Notes under the pieces: generated by a model | Databases searched by the model: none | Seen by the model: the letters and a program-made list of their open reading frames with translations, nothing else | What the model was told of the DNA's origin: nothing | Program-made: the position numbers and the translations under genes | In this document: in pieces, positions 36,573 to 46,202 of the stretch | Position numbering within the stretch: position 1 is the first letter of the stretch | Layout: the number at the start of each line of letters is the position of its first letter | NCBI GenBank assembly: GCA_965222335.1 | Contig: OZ244944.1 | Location: 186,001 to 250,000 of the forward strand | DNA: 64,000 bases | Reading direction: 5' to 3' | Source of the DNA: G965222335 sp965222335 | Lineage (GTDB): Bacteria; Pseudomonadota; Gammaproteobacteria; Pseudomonadales; Halieaceae

Positions 36573-36864
36573 GGATTCTCCAAAAGAAGTGTGAAGGTGT
36601 GGATTTCAGGGCAGCGCGATGGCGCGCGAGGCAGCCCCCGGGTGTTAACGGCCGAACATCTTGCCGCCATTCCAACAGCAGGTCAATAGCCCGGCACGAC
36701 AGCGGGATTGATCCTATCGGTCATCGGGTCGGCTTCGGGCACTGCGCATTTGCATGGTATTTTATCCATAAAAATTATATACTTGCGGCCCTTTCAGCGA
36801 CATACCGGCACGCCCCTGGCAAGCCCGTCGCCTGCCCCATTTGCTAACCCGAGAGGACAGTGTT
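36573..36864. promoter_or_regulatory. Shared control region between etfB and the ETF-QO gene
   Basis: A 292-bp gap with no credible gene. The stretch around 36745–36785 (TTGCATGG, TTTTATCC, ATTATATAC) is markedly AT-rich compared with its surroundings and is the likely promoter zone for both directions, but I cannot assign exact -35 and -10 boxes. An operator for a fatty-acid regulator would fit the gene functions; I see no site that I can name. Confidence 0.45.
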
Positions 36865-38517
36865 GTGGAACGCGAATCAATGGAATTTGATGTGGTCATT
36901 ATCGGTGCCGGCCCCGCGGGCCTGTCCGCCGCCTGTCGCATCATGCAACTCGCGCAGGAACAGGAACGGGAAGTCAGCGTGTGCGTGGTCGAGAAAGGCT
37001 CCGAGGTCGGTGCCCATATTCTCTCCGGTGCCGTGTTCGAGCCCCGCGCGCTCAATGAGCTGTTCCCCAACTGGGAAGAGCTCGGCGCCCCGCTGCCCAC
37101 GCCGGTCAGCGAAGATCGCTTTTTCTTCTACACCAGCGACAGCGGCGCCATCAAGCTGCCCAACTTCATGATTCCCAAACCTACCCACAACGAGGGCAAC
37201 TACATCCTGTCGATGGGTAACCTGTGCCGCTGGCTGGCGGAGCAGGCCGAAAACCTGGGCGTCGAGGTTTACCCCGGTTTTGCCGCTGCCGAGGTGCTGT
37301 TCCACGATGATGGCCGGGTCAAGGGCGTAGCAACCGGCGATATGGGCATCAGCGCCAGCGGCGAACAGAAAGCCAGTTACACCCCGGGGATGGAACTGCA
37401 CGCGAAGTACACCCTGTTCGCCGAGGGCTGCCGCGGCCACCTGGGCAAGCAGCTGATCCGCCAGTTCCAGCTCGATGAGGGCAAGGATCCCCAGCACTAT
37501 GGCATCGGCCTCAAGGAAATCTGGGAGATCCCCGCGGACAAGCACCAGGAGGGCCTGGTGGTTCACGGCCTGGGCTGGCCGCTGAGTGAAACCGGCTCCA
37601 GCGGCGGCGCCTTCCTCTACCACGCGGAAAACAACCAGGTCTACCTGGGCCTGATCGCCGACCTCAACTACAGTAATCCGCACATGAGCCCCTTCCAGGA
37701 GTTCCAGCGCTGGAAGCACCACCCGGAAACCATCAAGTATCTTGAGGGCGGCAGTCGTATCAGTTACGGCGCCCGCGCCATCACCAAGGGCGGCTACAAC
37801 TCCCTGCCGAAGATGCATTTCCCCGGTGGCCTGCTGATTGGCTGCGACGCCGGCACCCTGAACAGCGTCAAGATCAAGGGTAATCACACGGCGATGAAGA
37901 GCGGCATGATTGCGGCGGAGTCCGTGGTCGAGGCCCTGGCGAAGGGCGAGTCCGCCCCTGCAGACCTGGAGGACTTCGCCACCCGTCTCGAAGCTTCCTG
38001 GCTCTACCAGGAGCTGTACTCAACCCGCAACTTCTCCGGCTTTATGCACAAGTTCGGCACTCTGCTGGGCTCTGCCATGATCTGGATCGACCAGAATATC
38101 TTTGGCGGCAAATTGCCCTTTACCCTGAACGACACGGTGCCTGACTACGCCACCCTGAAGCCGGCGGCCCAGTGCAAGAAACCGGAGTACCCCAAGCCGG
38201 ACAACCAAATCAGCTTTGACCGCCTGTCCTCGGTATTTCTTTCCAACACCAATCACGAGGAAGATCAGCCCTGCCACCTGCAGCTGAAAGATGCGGACAT
38301 TCCGGTCGCGCAAAACCTGCCGATGTACGATGAACCGGCACAGCGCTACTGCCCGGCCGGGGTCTACGAGATCGTCGAAGAGGAGCAGGGGCCGCGCTTC
38401 CAGATCAACGCCCAGAACTGCGTGCACTGCAAGACCTGCGACATCAAGGATCCCGCGCAGAACATCATGTGGGTGACGCCGGAGGGCTTCGGCGGTCCCA
38501 ACTACCCCAACATGTAG
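36865..38517 (+). CDS. Electron transfer flavoprotein-ubiquinone oxidoreductase
   Basis: A 550-residue membrane-associated flavoprotein that takes electrons from ETF and reduces ubiquinone. It has the FAD-binding VVIIGAGPAGLSAACR near the N-terminus, the quinone/membrane region in the middle and a C-terminal [4Fe-4S] ferredoxin-like domain with cysteines in CPAGVYE and NCVHCKTCDIKDP. GTG at 36865 is chosen (MERESMEFDVV): GAGAGG precedes it and it matches the Pseudomonas start. A TTG eight codons earlier and ATG at 36880 are possible. It is divergent from etfBA. Confidence 0.96.
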   Translation: MERESMEFDVVIIGAGPAGLSAACRIMQLAQEQEREVSVCVVEKGSEVGAHILSGAVFEPRALNELFPNWEELGAPLPTPVSEDRFFFYTSDSGAIKLPNFMIPKPTHNEGNYILSMGNLCRWLAEQAENLGVEVYPGFAAAEVLFHDDGRVKGVATGDMGISASGEQKASYTPGMELHAKYTLFAEGCRGHLGKQLIRQFQLDEGKDPQHYGIGLKEIWEIPADKHQEGLVVHGLGWPLSETGSSGGAFLYHAENNQVYLGLIADLNYSNPHMSPFQEFQRWKHHPETIKYLEGGSRISYGARAITKGGYNSLPKMHFPGGLLIGCDAGTLNSVKIKGNHTAMKSGMIAAESVVEALAKGESAPADLEDFATRLEASWLYQELYSTRNFSGFMHKFGTLLGSAMIWIDQNIFGGKLPFTLNDTVPDYATLKPAAQCKKPEYPKPDNQISFDRLSSVFLSNTNHEEDQPCHLQLKDADIPVAQNLPMYDEPAQRYCPAGVYEIVEEEQGPRFQINAQNCVHCKTCDIKDPAQNIMWVTPEGFGGPNYPNM

Positions 38518-38534
38518 CTGACGGCCTCTGCAGG

Positions 38535-39089
38535 TTACTGCAGGGGCCAGCGCTGTCCACCACTGTAAACGCCGGGGTCGGCCCCGTCCTCCCCGGCAGC
38601 AAATTCTGCCAGCCGGTACCAGGCTGCCCGGGTGCACAGGGCGGTGAGCCCGTGGGGCAGACAAATCCCCGCGACGTTGTTGCGCTCCGGGTCGAGAAAC
38701 AGCGGGTGCTCCGCGTCCACCGGGTAGCGTTTGCCGGTATTGAGGGTGGCCACCAGTACGGTCTCACCGTCCTGTTCACTGGCATCAATCTCGGTAATGA
38801 CCAGGGGGTGTGCCTCCACCCGCAGGCGCCACTTTTCCCCGGGTGTCACCAGATAGTAATGGCCGTCTTCTTCCCGGCGCAGGATACTGGCGAACAGGCG
38901 CACAATCGCCTGGCGCTCAAAGGGTCTCCCCTCGTGCCACCAGCTACCATCCGCGCGGATTTCGATATCGATATCGCCAATGAGGGGCGGGTTCCAGCGC
39001 TCCAGCGGCGGCTCGTCGAAATTCCGTCCCTGCTTTACCTGCGCCGCCAGCTTGTCTACCTGGCCCTGCGGCTGATCTTCTTCTGGCAT
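38535..39089 (-). CDS. DUF1285 protein
   Basis: A 184-residue protein beginning MPEEDQPQGQVDKL. The segment GDIDIEIRADGSWWHEGRPF followed by RLFASILRREEDGHYYLVTP is characteristic of DUF1285. Crystal structures exist for the family but no function. A GGGAG lies upstream of the chosen ATG; the longer frame to 39137 is not needed. It is convergent with the ETF-QO gene, 17 bp away, and divergent from the YiiX-like gene. Confidence 0.85.
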   Translation of the reverse strand: MPEEDQPQGQVDKLAAQVKQGRNFDEPPLERWNPPLIGDIDIEIRADGSWWHEGRPFERQAIVRLFASILRREEDGHYYLVTPGEKWRLRVEAHPLVITEIDASEQDGETVLVATLNTGKRYPVDAEHPLFLDPERNNVAGICLPHGLTALCTRAAWYRLAEFAAGEDGADPGVYSGGQRWPLQ

Positions 39090-39184
39090 AGCTACTCCCG
39101 CTGCGTTATAACGGTAGCGCACATCCGCACAAGGCAATAAGTGCTCAACATCGCGCTACAGTACAACTATAAACTACGGAAGGC

Positions 39185-40036
39185 ATGTTCGGCTGGATTC
39201 GCAAGGCAGTCATAAGCTGGCTGCAACACAAACGCCCACCGCTCAGCACCCCGCTGAGCGACTTCGAGCGCATACGCCATGAGTTAAAGCCCTGCGACAT
39301 CATCCTGGTCGAGGGGCGCTCACGAGTCAGCGAGGTGATCAAACTCATTACCCAGAGCAGCTGGTCGCATGCGGCGCTGTATATCGGCCGGCTGCACGAT
39401 CTCGAAGATCCGCTGCTGCAGGACCTGCTGCGCCAGCATTTCATCGGCACCGCGGACAAACAGCTGATCATCGAGAGCGAACTGGGCATGGGCACCGTGG
39501 TACGACCACTCACGGTGTATGAAAAGGAGCACCTGCGCATCTGCAGGCCGCGCAACCTCGGATACCGGGACAGCCAGCAGGTGATCGCCTACGCCATCGG
39601 CCGCCTCGGTACCGCCTATGATGTGCGCCAGATTTTTGACCTCGCGCGCTTCCTGTTCCCCTGGTGGATCCTGCCCCGTCGCTGGCGCTCGAGCCTGTTC
39701 AAGAGCAACCCGGGAGAGAACACCCACACCGTGTGCTCGACCATGATCGCCGAGGCCTTCGGTAATATACAGTTTCCGATCCTGCCACTGGTGAAGCGCA
39801 TGGAGGGGGATCACTTCCGGCTGTACATGCGCAACCCCAAGCTGTGCACGCCAAGTGACTTCGATTACTCGCCCTACTTCGACATCATCAAGTACCCCTT
39901 CCTGGACTTCCACCAGTACAGCGATCAGCGGCTGATGCCCTGGTCGGGCGCAGGAGAATTAAGCGAGGAAGAGAAGGGGTTGTATATCGTTACCGGAGAG
40001 CAGGTGCCCCAGGCGCCGTTGCCAGACGAGGCCTGA
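39185..40036 (+). CDS. YiiX/C92-type permuted papain-like hydrolase
   Basis: A 283-residue protein of the permuted NlpC/P60 group. The His-containing motif SSWSHAALYIGR comes early (about residue 59) and the cysteine motif THTVCSTMIAEAFG late (about 183), the reversed order that marks the YaeF/YiiX group. These are thought to be amidases or acyltransferases acting on peptidoglycan or lipids; substrate unknown. No clear signal peptide, but the N-terminus (MFGWIRKAVISWLQ) is amphipathic. GGAAGG lies just before the ATG. It is a single gene convergent with serA. Confidence 0.83.
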   Translation: MFGWIRKAVISWLQHKRPPLSTPLSDFERIRHELKPCDIILVEGRSRVSEVIKLITQSSWSHAALYIGRLHDLEDPLLQDLLRQHFIGTADKQLIIESELGMGTVVRPLTVYEKEHLRICRPRNLGYRDSQQVIAYAIGRLGTAYDVRQIFDLARFLFPWWILPRRWRSSLFKSNPGENTHTVCSTMIAEAFGNIQFPILPLVKRMEGDHFRLYMRNPKLCTPSDFDYSPYFDIIKYPFLDFHQYSDQRLMPWSGAGELSEEEKGLYIVTGEQVPQAPLPDEA

Positions 40037-40043
40037 GACCTGC

Positions 40044-41234
40044 TCAGGCCGGCTGGCAGTCACCGATCAGGCGCACGCTGGTGACCCCTTCGAGTGCCAG
40101 CATGGCCTGCAGGAGCTCCTCGGGCGGCTGGGTATCGATATCGATGAGGTTGTAGGCGATCTCGTCACGGCTCTTGTTGAGCATGTCAATGACGTTGATA
40201 TTCTGCTCTGCCAGCAGGGCCAGCACGCTGCCAAGTATCCGCGGCACGTTGTTGTTGGTGACCGCCAGGCGGCAGCCCGTGACCCTTTCCAGCTGCAGTG
40301 TGGGAAAGTTTACCGCGTTGCGGATATTGCCGTTTTCCAGGTAGTCCCGTAACTGCTCAACCGCCATGATCGCGCAGTTGTCCTCTGCCTCGTCCGTGCT
40401 GGCGCCGATGTGAGGGGTCAGAATGACGTCCTTGCGGCCGATCAGTGCCGGTGACGGGAAGTCAGCGATATAGCGACGCAGCTGGCCTTCATCCAGGGCC
40501 GCGATCAAGGCGTCCTCGTCAATGATTTCCTGGCGGGCAAAATTCAGCAGGCAGGCATGGGGCCGCATCGCCGCCAACAGCTCCGCATTGATCAGGCCCA
40601 GGGTGCTTTCCAGCACTGGCAGGTGCAGGGTGATGTAGTCGCAGCGGGCGAACAGCGCCGACAGGGTATCGGCCTTGCGCACGTTACTGGGAAGGCGCCA
40701 GGCGGCATCCACGGACAGTGCCGGGTCGTATCCGACCACTTCCATGCCGAGGGTGAGGGCCATCTCCGCAACCAGCGAGCCAATTGCGCCCAGGCCCACC
40801 ACACCGAGGCTCTTGCCGGTCAGCTCGCTGCCCTTGAACTGCTTCTTGTGCGCTTCCAGGGTGCGGTTCAGCTCACCCTTGTCGTTCATTCCGGCGAGGG
40901 TTTTGACGTAATCGTTACCCTCGATAATTCCCCGGGACCCCAGGAGCAGACCTGCGGCTACCAGCTCCTTCACCGCGTTTGCATTAGCGCCCGGGGTGTT
41001 GAATACGGGAATGCCCCGGCGTGTACATTCCTCCACCGGAATATTGTTGACCCCGGCGCCGGCGCGGGCAATACCCAGCACCGAATCGGCGATGGTGTCC
41101 GGCGCCAGCTTGTGGCTGCGCAACAGGATCGCATCCGGGTGCGAAAACTCGCTGGCGATCTCGTAGCTATCACGGGGAAATCGCTCCAGACCCAGTACGG
41201 AAATCTGGTTCAGGGTCAGAATCTGCTTGGCCAT
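40044..41234 (-). CDS. serA: D-3-phosphoglycerate dehydrogenase
   Basis: A 396-residue NAD-dependent dehydrogenase for the first step of serine synthesis. The substrate loop RAGAGVNNIPVEEC, the NAD-binding GVVGLGAIGSLVAEMA, the catalytic Arg/Glu/His set with LTPHIGASTDEAEDN, and a C-terminal ACT domain (from about 320, CRLAVTNNNVPRILG) are present. The ACT domain suggests serine feedback control. It follows ppiD by 30 bp on the same strand and may be read through from it. Confidence 0.95.
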   Translation of the reverse strand: MAKQILTLNQISVLGLERFPRDSYEIASEFSHPDAILLRSHKLAPDTIADSVLGIARAGAGVNNIPVEECTRRGIPVFNTPGANANAVKELVAAGLLLGSRGIIEGNDYVKTLAGMNDKGELNRTLEAHKKQFKGSELTGKSLGVVGLGAIGSLVAEMALTLGMEVVGYDPALSVDAAWRLPSNVRKADTLSALFARCDYITLHLPVLESTLGLINAELLAAMRPHACLLNFARQEIIDEDALIAALDEGQLRRYIADFPSPALIGRKDVILTPHIGASTDEAEDNCAIMAVEQLRDYLENGNIRNAVNFPTLQLERVTGCRLAVTNNNVPRILGSVLALLAEQNINVIDMLNKSRDEIAYNLIDIDTQPPEELLQAMLALEGVTSVRLIGDCQPA

Positions 41235-41264
41235 GGGGTCCTCGGTTGCTGCTTACGACGCTAC

Positions 41265-43145
41265 TCAGAATACGGTGATGTCGGCTTCCGCCCGCAAAGA
41301 CTGCTGGTACTCTTCCTGTACAAGCTGTCCGTACTCGGCACCGATCTGCTGCCGCAGCATGCGGCGTTCCTGCGGCTGCAGGCTGTCGACATCGCCCGGC
41401 GTGACGCGACTCACGGCAAAGACCTCCGCGTCGCCCTCCTGGTTCAGCGCAAAGTCCACGACCGCCTCGTCACCTTCAGGTGCCGGTAAGCGGAAAGCCT
41501 CACGCTGGATCACCGGTGGCAACATCATGCTGCGCTGGTCGGCGCCGATTTCCACCTGCCATTCGTAGCCCAGATCCCCGGCAACAGTCTCGACGGACTC
41601 GCCCTCGCGCAGGCGTGCCACGGCGCGCATGGCCTGCTCGGAGACGGCTTCGCGTGCGGCTTCATCGGTAATTGCCGCGACAATACGCTCGCGAACCTCT
41701 TCCAGGGGCCGGAGTGCGGGCGGCTGGTGCTCGTGCACGCGCAGCACCACGAACTGGGATGGATTGAGCTCAATCACCTCGCTGTTGTGGCCAAGGCTCA
41801 GCACGTCCTCGGAAAATGCCGCGCTCAGCAGTGTGGGGTTGGCAAACAGGCCATCTGCCTGGTCGCGGTGCACCGGCCCGCTACGTTCCACCTCGAGGTC
41901 GAGCTCTTCTGCCGGCCCCTGCAAATCCTGGGCATTGAATGCGCGATCACGCAGGTCCTCGACCGCCAGTAACAGGGCTGCTGCGGCGTCGCGCTCCTGC
42001 AGCCGCTGTTCCAGCTCAGGCCGCATTTCAGCGAAGCTCGGCGGCTCACCCTCGCGGCGTTCGGTTACCATGATGAGGTGGGTTCCGGCATCGGTCTCAA
42101 CCGGTTCGGACACCGTGTTCAGCTCCAGGTCGGCAATGGCTTCCTCCATTTCCTCGGGGAAGGCATCACCACTGCTGAAGCCCAGATCACCACCAAATCC
42201 TGCGGAACCCACGTCGTCGGAAAACTCACTGGCGACATCAGCAAAGGCCTGGCCGTTGTCCAGAGCCTGCTGGACCGTATCCAGGCGCGAGGCAAAAGCA
42301 TCATCGCTCTCCTGTTCGCCCTGGATTAACAGGATGTGGGACACCCGGTTCTCGGTCTGGTACTGGTAACTGTTCTTCTCGGATTCGTACATGGAGCGAA
42401 GCTCGCTCTCGTCCACCGGGGTCACGAAATCGGCACGCTCCAGCTCAATGTAATTGAGCACCACGGTTTCACGGCTGTAAAAATCCGCCTCATTGTCCGC
42501 GTAATACTGCTCCACATCGGCATCTGTCACCTGCACATCGGTTTTGACACTCTCCAGCGGAATGCTGAGATAGCGAATATCGCGCTGCTCCGCAATCACC
42601 CTGGCCGCAAGGGCGAGTTCCGCCGGGGTGGCGAACTCGCTGCCGGCGAAGCCACTGCGCAACTGGTTGAGCATCATGTCCTCCTGCAGGCTCGCCTTGA
42701 ACGAGGCAGGCGTAAATCCGGCACTGGCGAGAACATTCTTGTAGACCTCGGGGGAGAACGCACCGTTGAACTGGAACTGCTCCATGCTCGCAACCACGCG
42801 ACCGAGTTCCGCTTCCGAAACGGTCAGGTCCATGGATTCAGCGGCCTGACCCAGCAGGCGGCGGCTGATGATTCCCTGCAGCGCCTGGCTGCTGAGACGC
42901 TGCTCGTCCAGCATCGCAGGATCGATGTCCTCACCCATCATCGCAATCAGCTGCCGCCGCTGGGTGTTCACCGCCTGCTGGACTTCCATCGGTCCAATGG
43001 GCTCACCATTGACTTCCGCAACCTCGGAGCTACTGCCGCCGAGAAGAATGGACTCGATACCAAATAGGGCAAAGGAAAGGACAATCAGCCAGATAACGAT
43101 CTTGGCCGCTGTACCCTTGGTGCTCTGGCGTATGTTCTGCAGCAT
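41265..43145 (-). CDS. ppiD: Peptidyl-prolyl isomerase PpiD (SurA-N domain, membrane-anchored)
   Basis: A 626-residue periplasmic chaperone anchored by one N-terminal helix (about 14–33, IVIWLIVLSFALFGIESILL). A SurA_N-type region follows and the parvulin domain lies around 265–360 (RVSHILLIQGE, GGDLGFSSGDAFPEEME). PpiD sits at the Sec translocon and helps emerging proteins. The ATG giving MLQNIRQST matches the family; the frame extends 13 codons further. It lies directly after hupB, as in E. coli and Pseudomonas, separated by a terminator. Confidence 0.95.
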   Translation of the reverse strand: MLQNIRQSTKGTAAKIVIWLIVLSFALFGIESILLGGSSSEVAEVNGEPIGPMEVQQAVNTQRRQLIAMMGEDIDPAMLDEQRLSSQALQGIISRRLLGQAAESMDLTVSEAELGRVVASMEQFQFNGAFSPEVYKNVLASAGFTPASFKASLQEDMMLNQLRSGFAGSEFATPAELALAARVIAEQRDIRYLSIPLESVKTDVQVTDADVEQYYADNEADFYSRETVVLNYIELERADFVTPVDESELRSMYESEKNSYQYQTENRVSHILLIQGEQESDDAFASRLDTVQQALDNGQAFADVASEFSDDVGSAGFGGDLGFSSGDAFPEEMEEAIADLELNTVSEPVETDAGTHLIMVTERREGEPPSFAEMRPELEQRLQERDAAAALLLAVEDLRDRAFNAQDLQGPAEELDLEVERSGPVHRDQADGLFANPTLLSAAFSEDVLSLGHNSEVIELNPSQFVVLRVHEHQPPALRPLEEVRERIVAAITDEAAREAVSEQAMRAVARLREGESVETVAGDLGYEWQVEIGADQRSMMLPPVIQREAFRLPAPEGDEAVVDFALNQEGDAEVFAVSRVTPGDVDSLQPQERRMLRQQIGAEYGQLVQEEYQQSLRAEADITVF

Positions 43146-43172
43146 GGTGAAAAATCCGTGGTGACCTTGCAC

Positions 43173-43201
43173 AAAAAAGCGCACTAAGGAGTGCGCTTTT
43201 T
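43173..43201 (-). terminator. Rho-independent terminator after hupB
   Basis: On the minus strand GCGCACT and AGTGCGC pair around a four-base loop, flanked by A and T tracts (AAAAAGCGCACT…AGTGCGCTTTTTT). It ends the hupB message and because of its symmetry could work in both directions. It sits 28 bases before the ppiD start, so ppiD transcription must read through or begin very close to it. Confidence 0.9.
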
Positions 43202-43273
43202 AACTTTCTGACAGTCAGGTCCGGCTCCGAAAACCCTTCTATAGAGTAACCAGGTCGAACCCCAGCCGGCAGC

Positions 43274-43549
43274 TTAGGAGTTGACGGCGTCCTTCAGCGC
43301 TTTACCCGCCTTGAAGCCGGGTACGTTGGATGCCTTGATCTGGATAGTCTGTCCGGTTTGCGGATTACGGCCTTCGCGAGCGGCACGGTGCTTGACGGCA
43401 AATGTACCAAAGCCGACCAGGGACACCTGGTCACCCTTGGCGAGGGCGTCAGTAATGCTGTCTACAACAGCGTCGAGGGCGCGGCCGGCAGAAGCCTTGG
43501 GAAGGTCGGCGGAGGCGGCAATTGCATCAATGAGTTCGGTCTTGTTCAC
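43274..43549 (-). CDS. hupB: DNA-binding protein HU-beta
   Basis: A 91-residue nucleoid protein. MNKTELIDAIAASADLPKAS opens the dimerisation helices and the DNA-binding arm carries GRNPQTGQTIQIKASNVPGF with the Pro that intercalates. Length and sequence are typical of HU-beta. It lies between lon and ppiD, the standard gammaproteobacterial order, with its own strong promoter at 43711–43738 and a terminator after it. Confidence 0.98.
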   Translation of the reverse strand: MNKTELIDAIAASADLPKASAGRALDAVVDSITDALAKGDQVSLVGFGTFAVKHRAAREGRNPQTGQTIQIKASNVPGFKAGKALKDAVNS

Positions 43550-43645
43550 ACTTATCCCCTTGGAAATTATAGGTCGGATTTTTGTTGCGGCCCGCGGTGC
43601 ATCCGAGGGCTCGTTGCGAAAGCAGTGGCACTGTAAGGTAACGCT

Positions 43646-43684
43646 GGTCAGGTCGGTGCTAACGTCCGCCCGGGGCCCCTGACC
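43646..43684 (-). promoter_or_regulatory. Inverted repeat in the hupB leader
   Basis: GGTCAGG (43646–43652) and CCTGACC (43678–43684) form a perfect seven-base inverted repeat with a 25-base G+C-rich interior, inside the roughly 155-base leader between the predicted hupB transcription start and its ATG. It could be an RNA stem or a protein site; there is no T-tract. Confidence 0.4.
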
Positions 43685-43710
43685 TGCGGCCTCATAGACA
43701 GGATGACGAC

Positions 43711-43738
43711 TTTATACCACCGCGCGGAGAATGGTCAA
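43711..43738 (-). promoter_or_regulatory. Sigma-70 promoter for hupB
   Basis: On the minus strand TTGACC is followed after 16 bases by TATAAA, close to consensus at both boxes. It begins just 14 bases after the lon stop codon and should start a transcript near 43704. Confidence 0.75.
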
Positions 43739-43751
43739 CCGAAACCCTTTA

Positions 43752-46163
43752 TTAATGGGTATTTATCCGGCTCTGCTCACCCTGGTCGCCCTCCTCCGAA
43801 CTGGTCAGGGTGCCCTCGAGATACTCCTCATCGGACAGGGGCTCGGGCATGGTTTCGAGCGCCATACCCAACACCTCGTCGATCCATTTCACCGCACGGA
43901 TCTCAAGGTGTTCCTTGATATTGTCCGGGACCTCTTTCAGGTCGCGCTCGTTCTCCTTTGGAATGATCACGGTCTTGATCCCGCCGCGGCGTGCCGCGAG
44001 CAGTTTTTCCTTGAGCCCGCCGATCGGCAGAACCTCACCGCGCAGCGTGATTTCGCCGGTCATGGCGACATCGGCGCGCACCGGGATACCCGTGCATACG
44101 GACACCAGCGCGGTGCACATGGCGATACCCGCACTGGGACCGTCCTTGGGCGTGGCGCCCTCGGGCACGTGGATGTGGACATCGTGCTTCTCGTGATACT
44201 TGGCATTGATACCGAGCATCTGCGAGCGGCTGCGCACCACGGTGGTGGCCGCCTGGATGGATTCCTGCATCACGTCACCCAGGGAACCCGTTTTCACGTG
44301 CCGGCCCTTGCCGGCCACGGACACGGCCTCAATCGTCAGCAGCTCACCACCCACCGAGGTCCAGGCCAGGCCAGTGACCTGCCCGATCTTGTTCTCTTCC
44401 TCGGCGATGCCGTAATTGTACTTGCGCACGCCCAGCAGGTCCGGGAGCATGTCCGGGTCTACCTCGACCCCGCCCTCGGCCTCGCCCAGGGCGATGGACT
44501 TGACCATCTTGCGGCAGACCTTCGCGATTTCGCGCTCCAGCGCCCGCACGCCCGCCTCACGGGTGTAGTAGCGGATGATGTCAATCACCGTGGATTCCGG
44601 CACACTGATCTCGTCTTTTTTCAGTCCGTTCTGCTTGATCTGCTTGGGCAGCAGGTAGCGCTCGGCAATGTTGACCTTTTCGTCCTCGGTATAGCCGGGG
44701 ATGCGGATAACCTCCAGGCGATCGAGCAGCGGACCGGGAATGTTCATGGTGTTGGAAGTACACACGAACATCACGTCGGAGAGGTCGTAATCCACTTCAA
44801 GGTAGTGGTCGTTAAAGGCGTGGTTCTGTTCCGGGTCCAGCACCTCAAGCATGGCGGAAGCGGGATCACCGCGATGATCCATGCCCATCTTGTCGATCTC
44901 GTCCAGCAGGAACAGCGGGTTGCGCACGCCCGCCTTGGACATTTTCTGCAAGAGCTTGCCCGGCATGGAGCCGATATAGGTCCGGCGGTGGCCACGAATT
45001 TCGGCCTCGTCGCGCACGCCACCGAGGGCCATGCGCACAAACTTGCGATTGGTTGCGCGGGCGAGAGATTCGCCGAGGGAGGTCTTGCCTACCCCGGGTG
45101 GACCCACCAGGCATAGCACCGGACCCTTTACCTTGCGCACACGCTTCTGGACCGCGAGGTATTCGAGGATACGCTCTTTAACCTCTTCCAGGCCGTAGTG
45201 GTCCGCGTTCAGGATTTCACTGGCACGCTTGAGGTCGTGCTTGACCTTGCTGCGCTTGGCCCAGGGCACCGACACCATCCAGTCGATATAGCTGCGCACC
45301 ACGGATGCCTCCGCAGACATCGGGGACATCATCTTGAGCTTGCCAAGTTCCGCCAGGGCTTTCTCGCGAGCCTCTTCCGGCATCCGCGCCTCGTCGATAC
45401 GGGATTGCAGCTCGTCCAGTTCGTTCGGCGCCTCGTCCATCTCCCCGAGCTCTTTCTGGATCGCCTTCATCTGCTCATTGAGATAGTACTCGCGCTGGCT
45501 CTTCTCCATCTGCTTCTTGACCCGGCCGCGAATCCGCTTCTCGACCTGGAACAGGTCGATCTCGGCCTCCATCAGCCCCATCAGGTGCTCGAGGCGGTTC
45601 CTCACGCGGGCGATTTCCAGGATCTTCTGCTTCTCCTCGAGATCGACGCTCATGTGCGCGGCGATCGTGTCCGCCAGGCGCCCGGGCTCGTCGATGCCGG
45701 TCAGCGAGGTGAGCACTTCGGCAGGCACCTTCTTGCTCAGGTTGACGTATTTCTCGAACTGGCTGACGGTGGAACGCAGCAGTCCCTCCACCTCTTCCTC
45801 GGGGATGTCATCGGTCTCGATCTCACGCACGCCGGCGACAGCGAAGGGCCCATCATCATTGACGTGATCGACCACCGCCCGGTAGCCCCCTTCCACCAGC
45901 ACCTTGATAGTGCCGTCAGGCAGCTTCAGCAACTGCAGAATGTTGGATACCGTGCCCACCTGGTAAATATCGTCGGCGCCGGGATTGTCGTCGGCGGCGT
46001 TGCGCTGCGCGACCAGCAGTACCTGCTTGTCGCTGGCCATCGCGTCCTCCAGCGCCTCGATGGACTTCTCCCGGCCTACGAACAGCGGCAGCACCATGTG
46101 GGGGTACACTACGACATCGCGCAGCGGCAGAAGCGGAAGTTCAGTAACTGAAGAGGAACCCAT
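43752..46163 (-). CDS. lon: ATP-dependent protease Lon
   Basis: An 803-residue LonA protease. The N-terminal substrate domain begins LPLLPLRDVVVYPHMVLPLF, the AAA+ module has Walker A GPPGVGKTSL and Walker B FLLDEIDK, and the Ser-Lys dyad is in PKDGPSAGIAM and LKEKLLAARRGGIKT. It degrades misfolded and regulatory proteins. A near-perfect heat-shock promoter lies upstream (46203–46230), so it should be under sigma-32. It sits between clpX and hupB. Confidence 0.98.
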   Translation of the reverse strand: MGSSSVTELPLLPLRDVVVYPHMVLPLFVGREKSIEALEDAMASDKQVLLVAQRNAADDNPGADDIYQVGTVSNILQLLKLPDGTIKVLVEGGYRAVVDHVNDDGPFAVAGVREIETDDIPEEEVEGLLRSTVSQFEKYVNLSKKVPAEVLTSLTGIDEPGRLADTIAAHMSVDLEEKQKILEIARVRNRLEHLMGLMEAEIDLFQVEKRIRGRVKKQMEKSQREYYLNEQMKAIQKELGEMDEAPNELDELQSRIDEARMPEEAREKALAELGKLKMMSPMSAEASVVRSYIDWMVSVPWAKRSKVKHDLKRASEILNADHYGLEEVKERILEYLAVQKRVRKVKGPVLCLVGPPGVGKTSLGESLARATNRKFVRMALGGVRDEAEIRGHRRTYIGSMPGKLLQKMSKAGVRNPLFLLDEIDKMGMDHRGDPASAMLEVLDPEQNHAFNDHYLEVDYDLSDVMFVCTSNTMNIPGPLLDRLEVIRIPGYTEDEKVNIAERYLLPKQIKQNGLKKDEISVPESTVIDIIRYYTREAGVRALEREIAKVCRKMVKSIALGEAEGGVEVDPDMLPDLLGVRKYNYGIAEEENKIGQVTGLAWTSVGGELLTIEAVSVAGKGRHVKTGSLGDVMQESIQAATTVVRSRSQMLGINAKYHEKHDVHIHVPEGATPKDGPSAGIAMCTALVSVCTGIPVRADVAMTGEITLRGEVLPIGGLKEKLLAARRGGIKTVIIPKENERDLKEVPDNIKEHLEIRAVKWIDEVLGMALETMPEPLSDEEYLEGTLTSSEEGDQGEQSRINTH

Positions 46164-46202
46164 AACTATCTCCGGGTAATTGATACATCAGACTCACGTC
46201 TG

